Shown here: positions 1 to 8,656 of the stretch, in pieces
How positions within the stretch are numbered: position 1 is the first letter of the stretch
Layout of the letters: each line of letters begins with the position of its first letter
Source of the DNA: Desulfobulbaceae bacterium
Lineage (GTDB): Bacteria > Desulfobacterota > Desulfobulbia > Desulfobulbales > Desulfocapsaceae
Assembly: GCA_024227155.1 (NCBI GenBank)
Contig: JAAELB010000132.1
Location: forward strand, 1-32,005
Reading direction: 5' to 3'
Length of the DNA stretch: 32,005 nt
The notes under the pieces: model-generated
What the model saw: only the letters and a program-made list of their open reading frames with translations
Told to the model about the DNA's origin: nothing
Database searches by the model: none
Program-made: the position numbers and the translations under genes

Positions 1-51
1 AGACAATATGGAATTGTGCTGTGTGTTATATGTTGTGATTGGCGAGGTGAA

Positions 52-705
52 ATGAAAGATTGGCTAACCAGATATGTTCCTGTTGCGGATGCTATTGCCC
101 TGTTATTACAGCCCCATGTTGAGGTTGTAATCCATGATATTGAAAGCGATTCAATTGCTTATATTGCAAATCCATACTCCGGTCGAAAAATTGGAGACTC
201 TTCTCTGCTTGGTCCCCTTGAGAAAACATCAAACCAGTTCCCTTATGGAAGTGAGGTTGAGGGTCCTTATGAAAATGCTGGAAATAGAGGGCAGCGTATT
301 CGTTCAATTTCTGCTGCATTAAAAGACAATGAAGGGAACGTGGTAGGTATCATGTGCACCAACGCGGATTTTTCCATTATGGAAACGAGCCTTGATGTAC
401 TTGAAAACTTCCTGCGGCCGATGAATCTTGAGGCGCCCCCAAAGGTCTTATTTCAAAACGACTGGAAAGATAACATCAAGCTGGAGATTCGATCATTTCT
501 GGTAGACAATGATATCAGTATTGACAAAATCGACTCGACCCATAGAAAAATCCTGATTGAAAAGCTGGAAGCAAAGAGGCTTTTCTATGCACGCAAGTCA
601 GTTGAGCAGCTTGCCAGCATACTCGGTGTGTCAAGAGCAACAATATATAAAGATTTAAAACTGATACGTGAAAATGACAGTGTGGTGGTACAGGCGCTCA
701 AATAA
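52..705 (+). CDS. YheO-like PAS / HTH transcriptional regulator
   Basis: Cytoplasmic DNA-binding regulator of the YheO/DauR type. An N-terminal YheO-like PAS-type sensor domain (about residues 5-115, with HDIESDSIAYIANP and GxxVGIMCTNAD) is followed by a C-terminal helix-turn-helix (about residues 175-210, SVEQLASILGVSRATIYKDL). I chose the ATG at 52 because GAGGTGAA lies just upstream; the same frame is open from a GTG at 16, but that start lacks a ribosome binding site. Family members sense small metabolites, for example D-arginine-related compounds for DauR. The gene lies 128 bp upstream of an ornithine cyclodeaminase-like gene on the same strand, so it is likely the local regulator of the amino-acid genes that follow. 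The ligand is unknown. Confidence 0.88.
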   Translation: MKDWLTRYVPVADAIALLLQPHVEVVIHDIESDSIAYIANPYSGRKIGDSSLLGPLEKTSNQFPYGSEVEGPYENAGNRGQRIRSISAALKDNEGNVVGIMCTNADFSIMETSLDVLENFLRPMNLEAPPKVLFQNDWKDNIKLEIRSFLVDNDISIDKIDSTHRKILIEKLEAKRLFYARKSVEQLASILGVSRATIYKDLKLIRENDSVVVQALK

Positions 706-833
706 TCATTGTAAGGGTGAGGGGTTGACCTGACCCGGTTTTGCCGTATGGCTTATACACGCCTATGATGATAATTTCACTGTCTTCTAACCCCATTTTA
801 ATAGAAAAATATGCAAGTTATAAGGAGTAGGAA

Positions 834-1799
834 TTGACCTCAATATTTCATGCAGAGCAAATTAAGGAAATTGTTCACAAATTAGACATCTCCGAACAAC
901 TGGAGCAGGGATTTGTCGCTTATTCGCAAAATAATGTGGTTGTTCCTCCTGTCGGCGAACTGGTGTTTGAAAACCCACCGGGAGATGCCCATATAAAGTA
1001 TGGGTATATAAAAGAGGACGACTACTTTGTAATCAAAATTGCTTCCGGGTTTTATGAAAATCACAAGCTGGATTTACCATCCAGCTCTGGATTGATGCTT
1101 CTATTTTCCCAAAAAACAGGAATGCTGGTAAGCGTCTTAATTGATGAAGGCTACCTCACCAATGTAAGAACAGCCATTGCCGGGCAGATAGTGGCAAAAT
1201 ATATGGCGCCAAAAGAAGTCAATGGAATTGGCGTTTTTGGTACCGGCATACAGGGGAGGTTACAGGTAGAATATCTCAAACCCGTAACTGATTGCAGGAA
1301 AGTAGTTGTCTGGGGTCAGGAGAATGATGATTTCGCCTCTTATATCTCTGAGATGGAAACAAAAGGGTATACGGTAGAAACAACAACAGATGTAGAGACC
1401 CTGACCCGACAGTGCAATCTGATCATAACTGCTACTCCCAGTCGTACTCCCCTGATCCAGGCCGAACAGCTGTTAGCCGGAACGCATATTACGGCCATGG
1501 GGTCAGACACTCCTGAAAAACAGGAGTTAGACAGTGAAATTCTAAAAAAGGCAGACATTATTGTTGCTGACAGCATAGAGCAGTGCCTTACCCGTGGCGA
1601 AATCCATAAAGCCCTTGAAGCCGGTATGATCAAAGAGGAAAGTGTGTTTGAGCTGGGTAATGTGATTTTGCAGCCGAACCTTGGGCGTACATCTGAGAAT
1701 CAGCTGACAGTTGCTGATCTAACAGGTGTTGCCGTGCAGGACATCCAGATTACCAAAGCGGTATACCAGGCAATTCGGGAAGCTTCAGGAAAACAGTAA
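834..1799 (+). CDS. Ornithine cyclodeaminase / mu-crystallin family protein
   Basis: NAD(P)-dependent enzyme of the ornithine cyclodeaminase/mu-crystallin family, 321 residues, which is normal length. The N-terminal half has the family substrate-binding segment (YGYIKEDDYFVIKIASGF, then GLMLLFSQKTGMLVSVL). The Rossmann fold begins near residue 133 with GIGVFGTGIQGR, and ITATPSRTPL and HITAMGSD follow. Start: TTG at 834, preceded by AAGGAG at 822-827; no ATG lies near. Members include ornithine cyclodeaminase, ketimine reductases, SbnB and EutC, and sequence alone does not separate them. The threonine synthase frame overlaps its 3' end and the preferred start of that gene is 25 bp downstream, so the two are probably co-transcribed. 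The reaction is uncertain. Confidence 0.88.
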   Translation: MTSIFHAEQIKEIVHKLDISEQLEQGFVAYSQNNVVVPPVGELVFENPPGDAHIKYGYIKEDDYFVIKIASGFYENHKLDLPSSSGLMLLFSQKTGMLVSVLIDEGYLTNVRTAIAGQIVAKYMAPKEVNGIGVFGTGIQGRLQVEYLKPVTDCRKVVVWGQENDDFASYISEMETKGYTVETTTDVETLTRQCNLIITATPSRTPLIQAEQLLAGTHITAMGSDTPEKQELDSEILKKADIIVADSIEQCLTRGEIHKALEAGMIKEESVFELGNVILQPNLGRTSENQLTVADLTGVAVQDIQITKAVYQAIREASGKQ

Positions 1800-1824
1800 C
1801 TATCACCGGAGAAAGAGAATAGTC

Positions 1825-3276
1825 ATGCTACAATATGTGAGTACCAAAGGTGGTGTTGCGCCTGTTGATTTTGAAACAGCAGTTTTACGTGGGTTTGCTG
1901 AGGATGGTGGTATGTATGTCCCCCGGGAAATACCTCAGGTTTCAGAGGAGCACCTCCTTGAATGGTCAAACCTGTCTTTCAATGATCTGGCCTTTGAAAT
2001 TCTGTCTTTATATATAGACAACTCCATAATTCCCTCAAACGAGCTTAAAGCGCTAATCAGTAAAAGCACCGGAACGTTCAGCCATCCTGAAATCGTTCCG
2101 GTAGTTCCCTTAGATAAAAAATCAGATCACTTTGTCATGGAATTGTTCCATGGGCCAACCCTCTCTTTTAAAGATGTGGCAATGGGTTTTTTGATCAATA
2201 CCATGGATTACCTCTTAGCTCGTAAGGGGGAAACTGCGTCTCTTTTAATTGCGACAACAGGGGATACCGGGCCCGCTGCAGCGTATGCTTCCTGTGGAAA
2301 GAAAACCATTGACTGCTGGGTGTTGTATCCTCGGGGATTTATCTCAGAGGAGCAGGAACGACAGATGACCACCCTTGGTGAGCCCAATGTTTATGCTGTT
2401 GCTGTTGAAAATTGTTCAGATGGTGGGGATGATCTGGATGTTGTCATTGCCCAGATGTTTGAGGACCAGGAACTGGTGGAAAACCTCCGGCTGTCCAGCG
2501 TCAATTCCATAAACTGGTGCCGGGTCATGTTTCAGGCAATTCACTACTTCTATGGTTATTTCAGGACGGTGGACAAAACTGGTGACAGCATTGTTTTTTC
2601 TGTTCCAACAGGTGCATTTGGCAACTTATTCGCAGGGTATCTTGCCCGTGAGATGGGGCTTCCCGTTCAATCCTTTATTTGCGCCAATAACCGCAATGCA
2701 ACTGTTCATCGAGTCCTCGAAACCAGCAGATTCTCAAGAAAAAAACTCAAACAGACTCCCTCCAATGCCATTGATATTGCTCTACCGTATAATTATTGGC
2801 GTTTCCTCTATTTTGTCTCGGGCCAGGACAGCGAGGCCATTAAGAGCTGGATGAGTGACTATCAGGATCAGGGATATGTTGCCTTTGACGAAGCAATGAT
2901 GAAAGGAATAAAGCATGGTTTCTGCTCAGTTGCAGTCTCAGACGAAGATACTTTGTCGACTATAGCTGAAACATACAGGGCAGATAGCTATCTTCTAGAT
3001 CCCCATGGTTCGGTCGCTGTAGCCGCCGCCAATGCGCTGATACCAAGCTTTGATCCCGGTACCAAAGTCATCAGCCTGCTTACGGCACACCCAGCAAAAT
3101 TTCCAGACATTACACGTCAAGCTCTTAAGTGTGAGGGCAATCTACCGTCAACAGGTTTGCACGATTCTATTGAAAAAGTAAAAGATCAGTTTCAGCAATT
3201 AAGGCTTTGTGATTGTTCAAAATTGAAGTCTGCGTTGATACATGGAATGAGTGAGGAAAAAGCGAATAACAATTAA
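1825..3276 (+). CDS. thrC: Threonine synthase
   Basis: PLP enzyme converting O-phospho-L-homoserine to L-threonine. 483 residues, like the long E. coli/yeast type. It has the N-terminal threonine synthase segment (YVSTKGGVAPVDFETAVLRG), the PLP-lysine motif GPTLSFKDVAMGF with Lys116, the phosphate-binding region around ATTGDTGPAAAYAS, and C-terminal LDPHGSVAVAAA and HPAKFPD. I chose the ATG at 1825; the frame is open further upstream but that part overlaps the previous gene. Its neighbours are an ornithine cyclodeaminase-like gene and a homoserine-kinase-like gene, which suggests a dedicated hydroxy-amino-acid module rather than, or in addition to, housekeeping threonine synthesis. A related PLP activity on another phosphorylated substrate cannot be excluded. 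Confidence 0.88.
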   Translation: MLQYVSTKGGVAPVDFETAVLRGFAEDGGMYVPREIPQVSEEHLLEWSNLSFNDLAFEILSLYIDNSIIPSNELKALISKSTGTFSHPEIVPVVPLDKKSDHFVMELFHGPTLSFKDVAMGFLINTMDYLLARKGETASLLIATTGDTGPAAAYASCGKKTIDCWVLYPRGFISEEQERQMTTLGEPNVYAVAVENCSDGGDDLDVVIAQMFEDQELVENLRLSSVNSINWCRVMFQAIHYFYGYFRTVDKTGDSIVFSVPTGAFGNLFAGYLAREMGLPVQSFICANNRNATVHRVLETSRFSRKKLKQTPSNAIDIALPYNYWRFLYFVSGQDSEAIKSWMSDYQDQGYVAFDEAMMKGIKHGFCSVAVSDEDTLSTIAETYRADSYLLDPHGSVAVAAANALIPSFDPGTKVISLLTAHPAKFPDITRQALKCEGNLPSTGLHDSIEKVKDQFQQLRLCDCSKLKSALIHGMSEEKANNN

Positions 3277-3329
3277 ATTGTATGAAAAGTAGTCAAATCT
3301 AGCAATAAAACCAAAACACATTCGATACT

Positions 3330-4271
3330 ATGGCAACCTACACAGTCCTGACATCTCAAACCATAAAAGATCTCCTGCAGAACTACGATCTCGGGGAACT
3401 ACTCGATTTCCAGATAATGGATGGAGGGCAGGCCAACTCCAGCTCCATTATCGTGACGGAGCAGGGGAAGTATGTCCTGTCGGTTTGCGATGAAAAAAGT
3501 GAAGAGGAGATACAACTCCTAACGTCGATTCTTGAGCATCTAAATCATCACGGCTTTCGAACTTCCCGTCTCATAAAAACATGCGAGGGTGCAGGTAATA
3601 TTGAGTATCAAGGAAAGCCCGTCTATATAAAAGAGTTTATCGCAGGACAGGTCGAGAAAGCACTTTCAGCTGAAATGTATTATCAGATCGGTCAGGAACT
3701 GGCAAAACTCCACAACGTTGCTGTTCCTCCGGCTTTCCCGAAAAGATTCTCCTACGGCATTGAAAAATTTATTGAAGTTACTGCCACTGATGGTGATTAT
3801 CCCGAATGGTTATTGGAGAAAGCCAAACAGTTGCAGAGCTGTATTAACGATGACCTGCCAAGGGGACTGGTCCATGGGGATCTTTTTTATGACAATATCC
3901 TCTTTCATGAGGGAAAACTAACAGCGGTGTTGGATTTTGAAGAGGCGTGTCACTATTTTCTACTATTCGACCTGGGGATGTGTATCGCCGGCAGTTGTTC
4001 AGTTGAAGAAAAGTTGTCTATGGATTCGACTGCTTCACTTATTGAAGGGTATGAGTCCGTCAGACAACTTGAAAAACTGGAAAAGGAACTGCTGCAGCTT
4101 CATATAATCTATGGTGCAGTGGCGACATCCTTCTGGAGATATCGACAGTTCAATATCGTGCATCCTGACATCGGTAAAAACCATGTTTATAGTGAAATGA
4201 TGAATCTTGCAAATTATGTGGATAGCATCTCTGAAACCTATTTTTACGAAAAAATTTTTGCCATAACATAA
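3330..4271 (+). CDS. Aminoglycoside phosphotransferase-fold kinase, homoserine kinase II-like
   Basis: Small-molecule kinase of the APH/choline kinase/ThrB2 fold, 313 residues. Visible are the catalytic loop [14 protein letters not shown] (Asp and Asn of HGDxxxxN, near residue 185) and the metal-binding VLDFEEA that follows. The N-lobe begins with a glycine-rich stretch ([13 protein letters not shown]) and a beta strand YVLSV. The overall pattern resembles type II homoserine kinase. It lies 53 bp after threonine synthase, so phosphorylation of homoserine to feed that enzyme is the simplest reading. There is no convincing ribosome binding site before the ATG. A different hydroxylated amino acid substrate is possible. 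Confidence 0.78.
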   Translation: MATYTVLTSQTIKDLLQNYDLGELLDFQIMDGGQANSSSIIVTEQGKYVLSVCDEKSEEEIQLLTSILEHLNHHGFRTSRLIKTCEGAGNIEYQGKPVYIKEFIAGQVEKALSAEMYYQIGQELAKLHNVAVPPAFPKRFSYGIEKFIEVTATDGDYPEWLLEKAKQLQSCINDDLPRGLVHGDLFYDNILFHEGKLTAVLDFEEACHYFLLFDLGMCIAGSCSVEEKLSMDSTASLIEGYESVRQLEKLEKELLQLHIIYGAVATSFWRYRQFNIVHPDIGKNHVYSEMMNLANYVDSISETYFYEKIFAIT

Positions 4272-4333
4272 AGGACCACAACCACACATCTCTCCATGAG
4301 AAGTCCCCACTCTCAAACAATATCCCGGTTTTA

Positions 4334-5653
4334 TTGGCTGCCTCGAAAGCACTAAGGATGGAGCAGTTTGATCCTTTTGCAGAGAGGATATCTACAACCA
4401 TAGATAATATCGTAGTAGAGCACCTCAAAGAGATGGATAGTTCTTTTGTTCATATGAAAAAACAGAGTAGCAAAACATCTTCTATTCTCATGATTATGAC
4501 TTTAGCTGCGGTAATTCTGTCAGTCATATTGGCTTTTCTGATAGCCTGGGTTGTCAAGTCTTCTTTATCAAAAGCCGTGACTTTTGCCGATGAAATGGCC
4601 CAAGGTGATTTTTCAAAACACATGGAAGTCTCTTCTGAAAATGAGATAGGAGTGTTGTTACGGGCACTAGACAATATCGGTTGCAGTTCTAGGGATATGA
4701 TAAATGGCATTCTAGATAGCAGCAAAGCATTGTCAACAGCATCAGAAACTCTTTCATCGGTATCAGCACAATTGAGCACAGTGGCTGAAGAAACCCAGAC
4801 GAAAGCTACGACAGTAGCGACTGCATCTGAAGAGATGAGTGTTAACATGGATTCTGTAGCCGCTGCTACCGAACAAGCTGCTACTAGCGTAAATATGGTC
4901 GCAGCTGCTTCAGAGGAAATGACTTCGACAATTGCGGAGATATCCGGCAATACAGAGAAGACCAGCGAAATGGCTGCAAAAGCAAGTGCCAAGACTACAC
5001 AAGCTTCTGAAAAAGTAACAGAATTGGGGCATTCTGCTCAAGAGATAAGCAAGGTTACCGAAACAATTACAGAGATTTCTGAACAAACAAATCTGCTGGC
5101 TTTGAATGCAACCATTGAAGCTGCACGTGCTGGTGAAGCTGGTAAAGGGTTTGCTGTCGTTGCAAACGAGATCAAGGAGCTTGCAAAACAAACTGCTGAC
5201 GCAACCCTCGAAATTAAAGCCAAGATAGAGGGTGTGCAGGCAGCTACGCAGAATACGGTTCAGGAAATTGGAGAAGTAAGTACGATTATCGATGATGTAA
5301 ATGAAATATCAGGAACAGTGGCAACAGCAGTAGAAGAACAGGCTTCGGCAACGAGTGAAATTGCTGGAAATATTTCTCAGGCATCACAAGGGATTCAGGA
5401 AGTAACTGAAAACATCTCTCAGGTTGCTTCAGTGACACAAGGAATTACAACAGACATCATAGCTGTGAATGAGGCAACTAACGAAGTAAGTGTAAGTAGT
5501 ACCGAAGTGAATAATAATGCTGGAGAGCTTCAGGTACTGTCAAATTCTTTAGAGGAATTAATAAGGAAGTATAAAGTGGCACCGAGAAATCAAACAAACT
5601 GCAAGGAAGAAAACTTGCAAAGAGTCGCGATTTTAAATGGTCTAAAAAATTAG
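4334..5653 (+). CDS. Methyl-accepting chemotaxis protein lacking its N-terminal sensor part
   Basis: C-terminal two thirds of a chemoreceptor, 439 residues. Residues about 1-50 look like the last helix of a four-helix-bundle ligand domain. One membrane helix follows (about 52-75), then a HAMP region, then the long signalling coiled coil with the conserved hairpin tip ([20 protein letters not shown], then [15 protein letters not shown]). The first membrane helix and most of the periplasmic domain are missing, and the start would be a TTG at 4334 or ATG at 4358 without a good ribosome binding site. The frame stays open some way upstream without becoming receptor-like. I read it as a 5'-truncated gene, possibly non-functional; a short cytoplasm-facing form is the alternative. 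Confidence 0.75.
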   Translation: MAASKALRMEQFDPFAERISTTIDNIVVEHLKEMDSSFVHMKKQSSKTSSILMIMTLAAVILSVILAFLIAWVVKSSLSKAVTFADEMAQGDFSKHMEVSSENEIGVLLRALDNIGCSSRDMINGILDSSKALSTASETLSSVSAQLSTVAEETQTKATTVATASEEMSVNMDSVAAATEQAATSVNMVAAASEEMTSTIAEISGNTEKTSEMAAKASAKTTQASEKVTELGHSAQEISKVTETITEISEQTNLLALNATIEAARAGEAGKGFAVVANEIKELAKQTADATLEIKAKIEGVQAATQNTVQEIGEVSTIIDDVNEISGTVATAVEEQASATSEIAGNISQASQGIQEVTENISQVASVTQGITTDIIAVNEATNEVSVSSTEVNNNAGELQVLSNSLEELIRKYKVAPRNQTNCKEENLQRVAILNGLKN

Positions 5654-5752
5654 CAGGAATTTGCAAAATAAGGTCGGTCGTCAATTGTGATATCTACGAC
5701 TCCCACCAACGATTTGTCTCGTGATAATCTATGGGTACACATGTGTCATTAA

Positions 5753-5788
5753 AAGAGTAGAGACTATTGCTTGGCAATCTCTACTCTT
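5753..5788. other. Strong imperfect hairpin in gene-poor region
   Basis: An 11-bp perfect inverted repeat (AAGAGTAGAGA at 5753-5763, TCTCTACTCTT at 5778-5788) encloses a further TTGC/GCAA pairing with a TTG loop and a CTA bulge on one side. It lies 100 bp after the chemoreceptor stop and has no T-tract, so it is not a standard terminator. It could be part of a small RNA or a processing site. A weaker stem (GCCTAC/GTAGGC) follows near 5830-5853. Confidence 0.5.
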
Positions 5789-6173
5789 GAAGACTGTCTT
5801 GATGTTGATAATTCCTGTAAATATTTATGCCTACCTGTTTAAGCATGTAGGCTTTCTATCTACCTGCCTCCCGCCAATCATCGTCATGGAGTTCACAGTT
5901 GATGTAGTTGAGCAGGAAATCTCTTTTGTCTTTTTAAAATAGAGCCAGCTCTGCTACAAATCTTTCATATCTGGCAACCTCTTCTTCAAGTTCTACAGTG
6001 GCAGTAAATTGCACCACACCATCTCCCTTTCATCGTTACTATCAATTTGAACCTAAATCATTCCGAATATGCTTCGTTAATTCCGACATTTCAAGAGATT
6101 ATTGAAAGGTGGCACCCTTTACTTGACTCACCTCACCTCACCTCACCTCGGATTGGTAGAACCTTTTTGAGAC
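5789..6173. other. Intergenic region with no convincing gene
   Basis: No reading frame here has recognisable protein features; a 73-codon frame over 5721-5942 is not protein-like. The region holds the small stem near 5830-5853 and a short tandem run of four CTCAC units near 6127-6147, just before the terminator. Confidence 0.5.
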
Positions 6174-6197
6174 CTCCACTGTAAGTGGAGTTTTTTT
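6174..6197 (+). terminator. Rho-independent terminator
   Basis: CTCCACT at 6174-6180, loop GTA, AGTGGAG at 6184-6190, followed directly by seven T. This is a compact intrinsic terminator on the + strand, probably ending a transcript from the gene-poor region upstream. Confidence 0.75.
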
Positions 6198-6440
6198 ATG
6201 GATGAATAAAGGAAGATGAGGGGGAGAGGATTAAGATGTAGTATTAGGTTAGAAACTTGCATTTTGGTGAAAATGATCCCAATATACAGTATAAGCTACA
6301 GGAAATTATGAAAACAGCTATCAAACTTAACCTGAGCCATGAATAAATATTGCACCAAACAAAAGCTATTGCGGTCGGGAGTGCATGGGCATTGCTGACA
6401 TTATACAGTAACAATATGCTATCAATAAAGGATGTCCTGT

Positions 6441-7121
6441 ATGAACGATCGAGATCAAACCAAAGAATGGGGCAGTGACAAGTTGGTGGCTGACGAGGGG
6501 CAATCCCGGGTCGGCCCAGAATCGTTCCAGCAAGCTTTCGAGGGCCATGGCGCCGTTATGTATGTGGTTGACTTGACCTCCTTCTTGATTGTCGATGCGA
6601 ACAAAGCGGCATTAAAATTCTACGGCTACGACCGTGCAACGATGCTCACCAAGAGGATTCCCGACCTAAATGTGACTCCGGAGCTGGAGATCCGTGCTGA
6701 AATTGAGAGGGCGGTTGTTGAAGGCAGATCCTATTACATCTTCAAACACCAACTAGCTAGCGGTGAGTTGCGCGATGTTGAGATTCATGCAAACCCTATC
6801 TCCATACGGGGCAAGGATTACTCGTTCTCTATTGTCCACGATATTACTGACCGCAAAAAGATGGAGACAGAAAGGGAGATTCTGCTCAATGAAATTCAAC
6901 AAGCATTGGAAAATGTTAAAACATTGAAAGGCCTGCTCCCAATCTGTGCAAAATGTAAAAAAATCAGAGATGATAAAGGATATTGGAATAATCTGGAGTC
7001 ATACATTGAAAATCATTCTGATGCTTCTTTTAGCCATGGTATATGTTCGGAATGTTCAGACACTTTATATGGCAGTGAAGATTGGTATATAAAAATGAAG
7101 GACAAGAAAGGAACGAAGTGA
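6441..7121 (+). CDS. PAS domain protein with C-terminal cysteine-rich module
   Basis: Soluble signalling protein, 226 residues from the ATG at 6441 (AAAGGA at 6427-6432 gives good spacing; an ATG at 6432 overlaps that site). A PAS domain spans about residues 25-135 (VMYVVDLTSFLIVDANKAAL, then FSIVHDITDRKK). A short coiled linker leads to a conserved module starting LKGLLPICAKCKKIRDD, with GYWNNLESYIENHSDASFSH and then GICSECSD. The two CxxC pairs could bind metal. This module often ends PAS proteins and response regulators in Desulfobacterota. There is no kinase or output domain, so it probably acts by protein contact. Its target is unknown. Confidence 0.8.
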   Translation: MNDRDQTKEWGSDKLVADEGQSRVGPESFQQAFEGHGAVMYVVDLTSFLIVDANKAALKFYGYDRATMLTKRIPDLNVTPELEIRAEIERAVVEGRSYYIFKHQLASGELRDVEIHANPISIRGKDYSFSIVHDITDRKKMETEREILLNEIQQALENVKTLKGLLPICAKCKKIRDDKGYWNNLESYIENHSDASFSHGICSECSDTLYGSEDWYIKMKDKKGTK

Positions 7122-7140
7122 GTTTTATGTCTATTGGACA

Positions 7141-7263
7141 AATAATATGCCGAACAAGTAGGGAACCGATACCTTTGTGCCTGAATCCTGGAGAAACTGA
7201 CAACCTGTTCAAATACGCAGTGTCATTATCAGATTGTTCGAATGCAACACATCCTGTTACTTC
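7141..7263 (-). pseudogene. GNAT acetyltransferase fragment
   Basis: The minus-strand frame encodes a typical GNAT core: VAFEQSDNDTAYLNRLSVSP followed by GFRHKGIGSLLVRHII, i.e. the beta4 strand and the acetyl-CoA-binding R/QxxGxG/A motif. Only about 40 residues match the family, so the N-terminal and C-terminal parts are absent. It is in frame with the malate dehydrogenase relic upstream, which makes a chimeric open frame of decayed genes. Confidence 0.6.
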
Positions 7264-7314
7264 ATCGATTGAGGCCTCCCGCTCTGCGGGAGGAGCTTCA
7301 CCGATAGTATAGTT

Positions 7315-7431
7315 GCTTATACTCATTACATTTGAGCCAAGGGCCCAGGATCTCATATGATCGATAGCAGCAGAAGCAGCGCTTGAGGCACCGCGTGCTT
7401 TGATGATTGCAACACGTACAGGGGGTCTCAT
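7315..7431 (-). pseudogene. mdh: Malate dehydrogenase relic with large internal deletion
   Basis: An ATG at 7431 (minus strand) with AAGGAG six bases upstream opens with MRPPVRVA, like the N-terminus of cytosolic-type malate dehydrogenases. It then jumps directly to IIKARGASSAASAA and IDHMRSWALGS, which in that family lie roughly 200 residues further on. The intervening NAD-binding and catalytic parts are missing, and the frame then runs into the GNAT fragment. I infer an internal deletion in a former mdh gene. It lies near CoA transferase and succinate dehydrogenase genes, which fits a degraded part of a dicarboxylate pathway. Confidence 0.65.
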
Positions 7432-7512
7432 TTTGATCTCCTTGGTAAGAGTTTTTATGAACATGCAGTAAAATTATTTTTCTTATCCCTTCGTTGATTA
7501 GTGCGGTTCTGT

Positions 7513-8379
7513 TCAGGAGAACTGGCTGGCCTCGTCCTGAAGACATAGTTGTTGCAGGATCGGATACGGCTTCTGCTCGAGTAAATCATCGAAATTTTCC
7601 ATATCGAAGATATATTTGTCAAAGTAGGCCTTAAGATTTTGTTTGTTGCCGGTTTTACAAAAATCTTCGCTGATTTCCGTAAACTCCTGGATCTCGGATA
7701 TGTCAAACCAATAATGCCCATGACAGGCCCCCGGGGTTGCTCCAAAAGGCTGATCGACAACGGCGTCCACAACGTCAAATGGTATTTTGGTCAGGTTTGG
7801 ATCTTTTGGGATAGGGAAGCTTTGGATAATTTGTTCGGTGGTGACAAGGGTAGTCGCAGAGGACTGGGTTAACCCATGGACGCTACTGCAGGAATCACCA
7901 AATATTTGGCTGTTTCCGTACATGTCGGAGGTTTGCACGTGGATCAACAGTAGATCTGGACGGCAAGGTGGTGCCATATCACTGCCGTCGTAGCTTGTGT
8001 AATCATTCATCTGAATCATATTGTTGTTCGCGAGGTGGCGGAGCAGAGGAGCGTTGCCAAAAAGTGTAGAACCGAGCAGAGCAAGTTCGATCTTGTTAAT
8101 TGTCAGGTGGTCGGGATTGAGTATCATTGCGCCGGCCAGTAGTTCACAGCAGATCGAATTGGATTGGATCGTCAGCGTTAGATTGTGCGCGCCCTGGCGA
8201 ATAAGCTCATGGATACTTGCAACTGGGATACAATTGTTGGCAAAGCCGCCGATACCGATATTGATCCCATCTTTCAGGTAACGTTCCATCGCTTCCGTTA
8301 AAGAGTTGCGTTTATCATGCATGCCTGTTTTCTTCGAAATATTTTTGGCACGTGCCTCCTGATGTGCTGTCTCTTGCAT
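7513..8379 (-). CDS. CoA transferase alpha subunit, shortened paralogue
   Basis: Paralogue of the alpha subunit at 12627-13643, of the glutaconate-type CoA transferase family I, about 288 residues. Shared landmarks are DGINIGIGGFAN near the N-terminus, LLIHVQTSDMYGN, and PFGATPGACHGHYWFD. I chose the ATG at 8379 because AGGAGG lies just upstream; the ATG at 8394 would place that site inside the gene. Compared with the paralogue it lacks about 45 residues between NDYTSYD and the CRPDLLLIHV region, where the other has a proline/glycine-rich loop and TGRPIALLPA. No beta subunit is beside it, so it may use the beta subunit at 11684-12565, or be degenerating. Confidence 0.82.
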   Translation of the reverse strand: MQETAHQEARAKNISKKTGMHDKRNSLTEAMERYLKDGINIGIGGFANNCIPVASIHELIRQGAHNLTLTIQSNSICCELLAGAMILNPDHLTINKIELALLGSTLFGNAPLLRHLANNNMIQMNDYTSYDGSDMAPPCRPDLLLIHVQTSDMYGNSQIFGDSCSSVHGLTQSSATTLVTTEQIIQSFPIPKDPNLTKIPFDVVDAVVDQPFGATPGACHGHYWFDISEIQEFTEISEDFCKTGNKQNLKAYFDKYIFDMENFDDLLEQKPYPILQQLCLQDEASQFS

Positions 8380-8523
8380 GGCCAACCTCCTCATTGAGCT
8401 TTATTGGAGCGACAATTAATCACACTTTCGTCCTTTTCCTCCAAACATTGTCTGTTGTCCCTTTTTAGTACCTTTCCCGTCTATCGGGGTTAGATAATGA
8501 CAGTTTAGAGTATCCTTAAGGGA

Positions 8524-8592
8524 TTGTAAATCGGTAGCAAACTCAATTTATTTGGGCTGGAATAGTCAGGGGATGTAGGGAATAAACCTACA
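8524..8592 (-). promoter_or_regulatory. Shared upstream motifs of the shortened CoA transferase gene
   Basis: Two motifs about 145-215 bp upstream of the 8379 start recur before the other CoA transferase alpha gene: TTGTAAATCGGT at 8524-8535 and the inverted repeat TGTAGGG-AATAA-ACCTACA at 8574-8592. The half-site resembles NarL-family recognition sequences, and a NarL-type regulator is encoded next door, so an operator is plausible. Not tested. Confidence 0.5.
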
Positions 8593-8656
8593 GGTGTGCA
8601 GTTTGTGAAAAAAAGGAACTACGTTGGGATGATAAGAATTACTCAAGGTAGAGAGG

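Noticed and set aside
5721-5942. 73-codon + frame as a small protein gene
   Set aside because: No ribosome binding site, no coherent protein features, and it overlaps the hairpin at 5753-5788.
6127-6147. Tandem CTCAC repeat as a CRISPR or phase-variation tract
   Set aside because: Only about four 5-bp units in an intergenic region and not next to a start codon; too short for CRISPR, no gene to switch.
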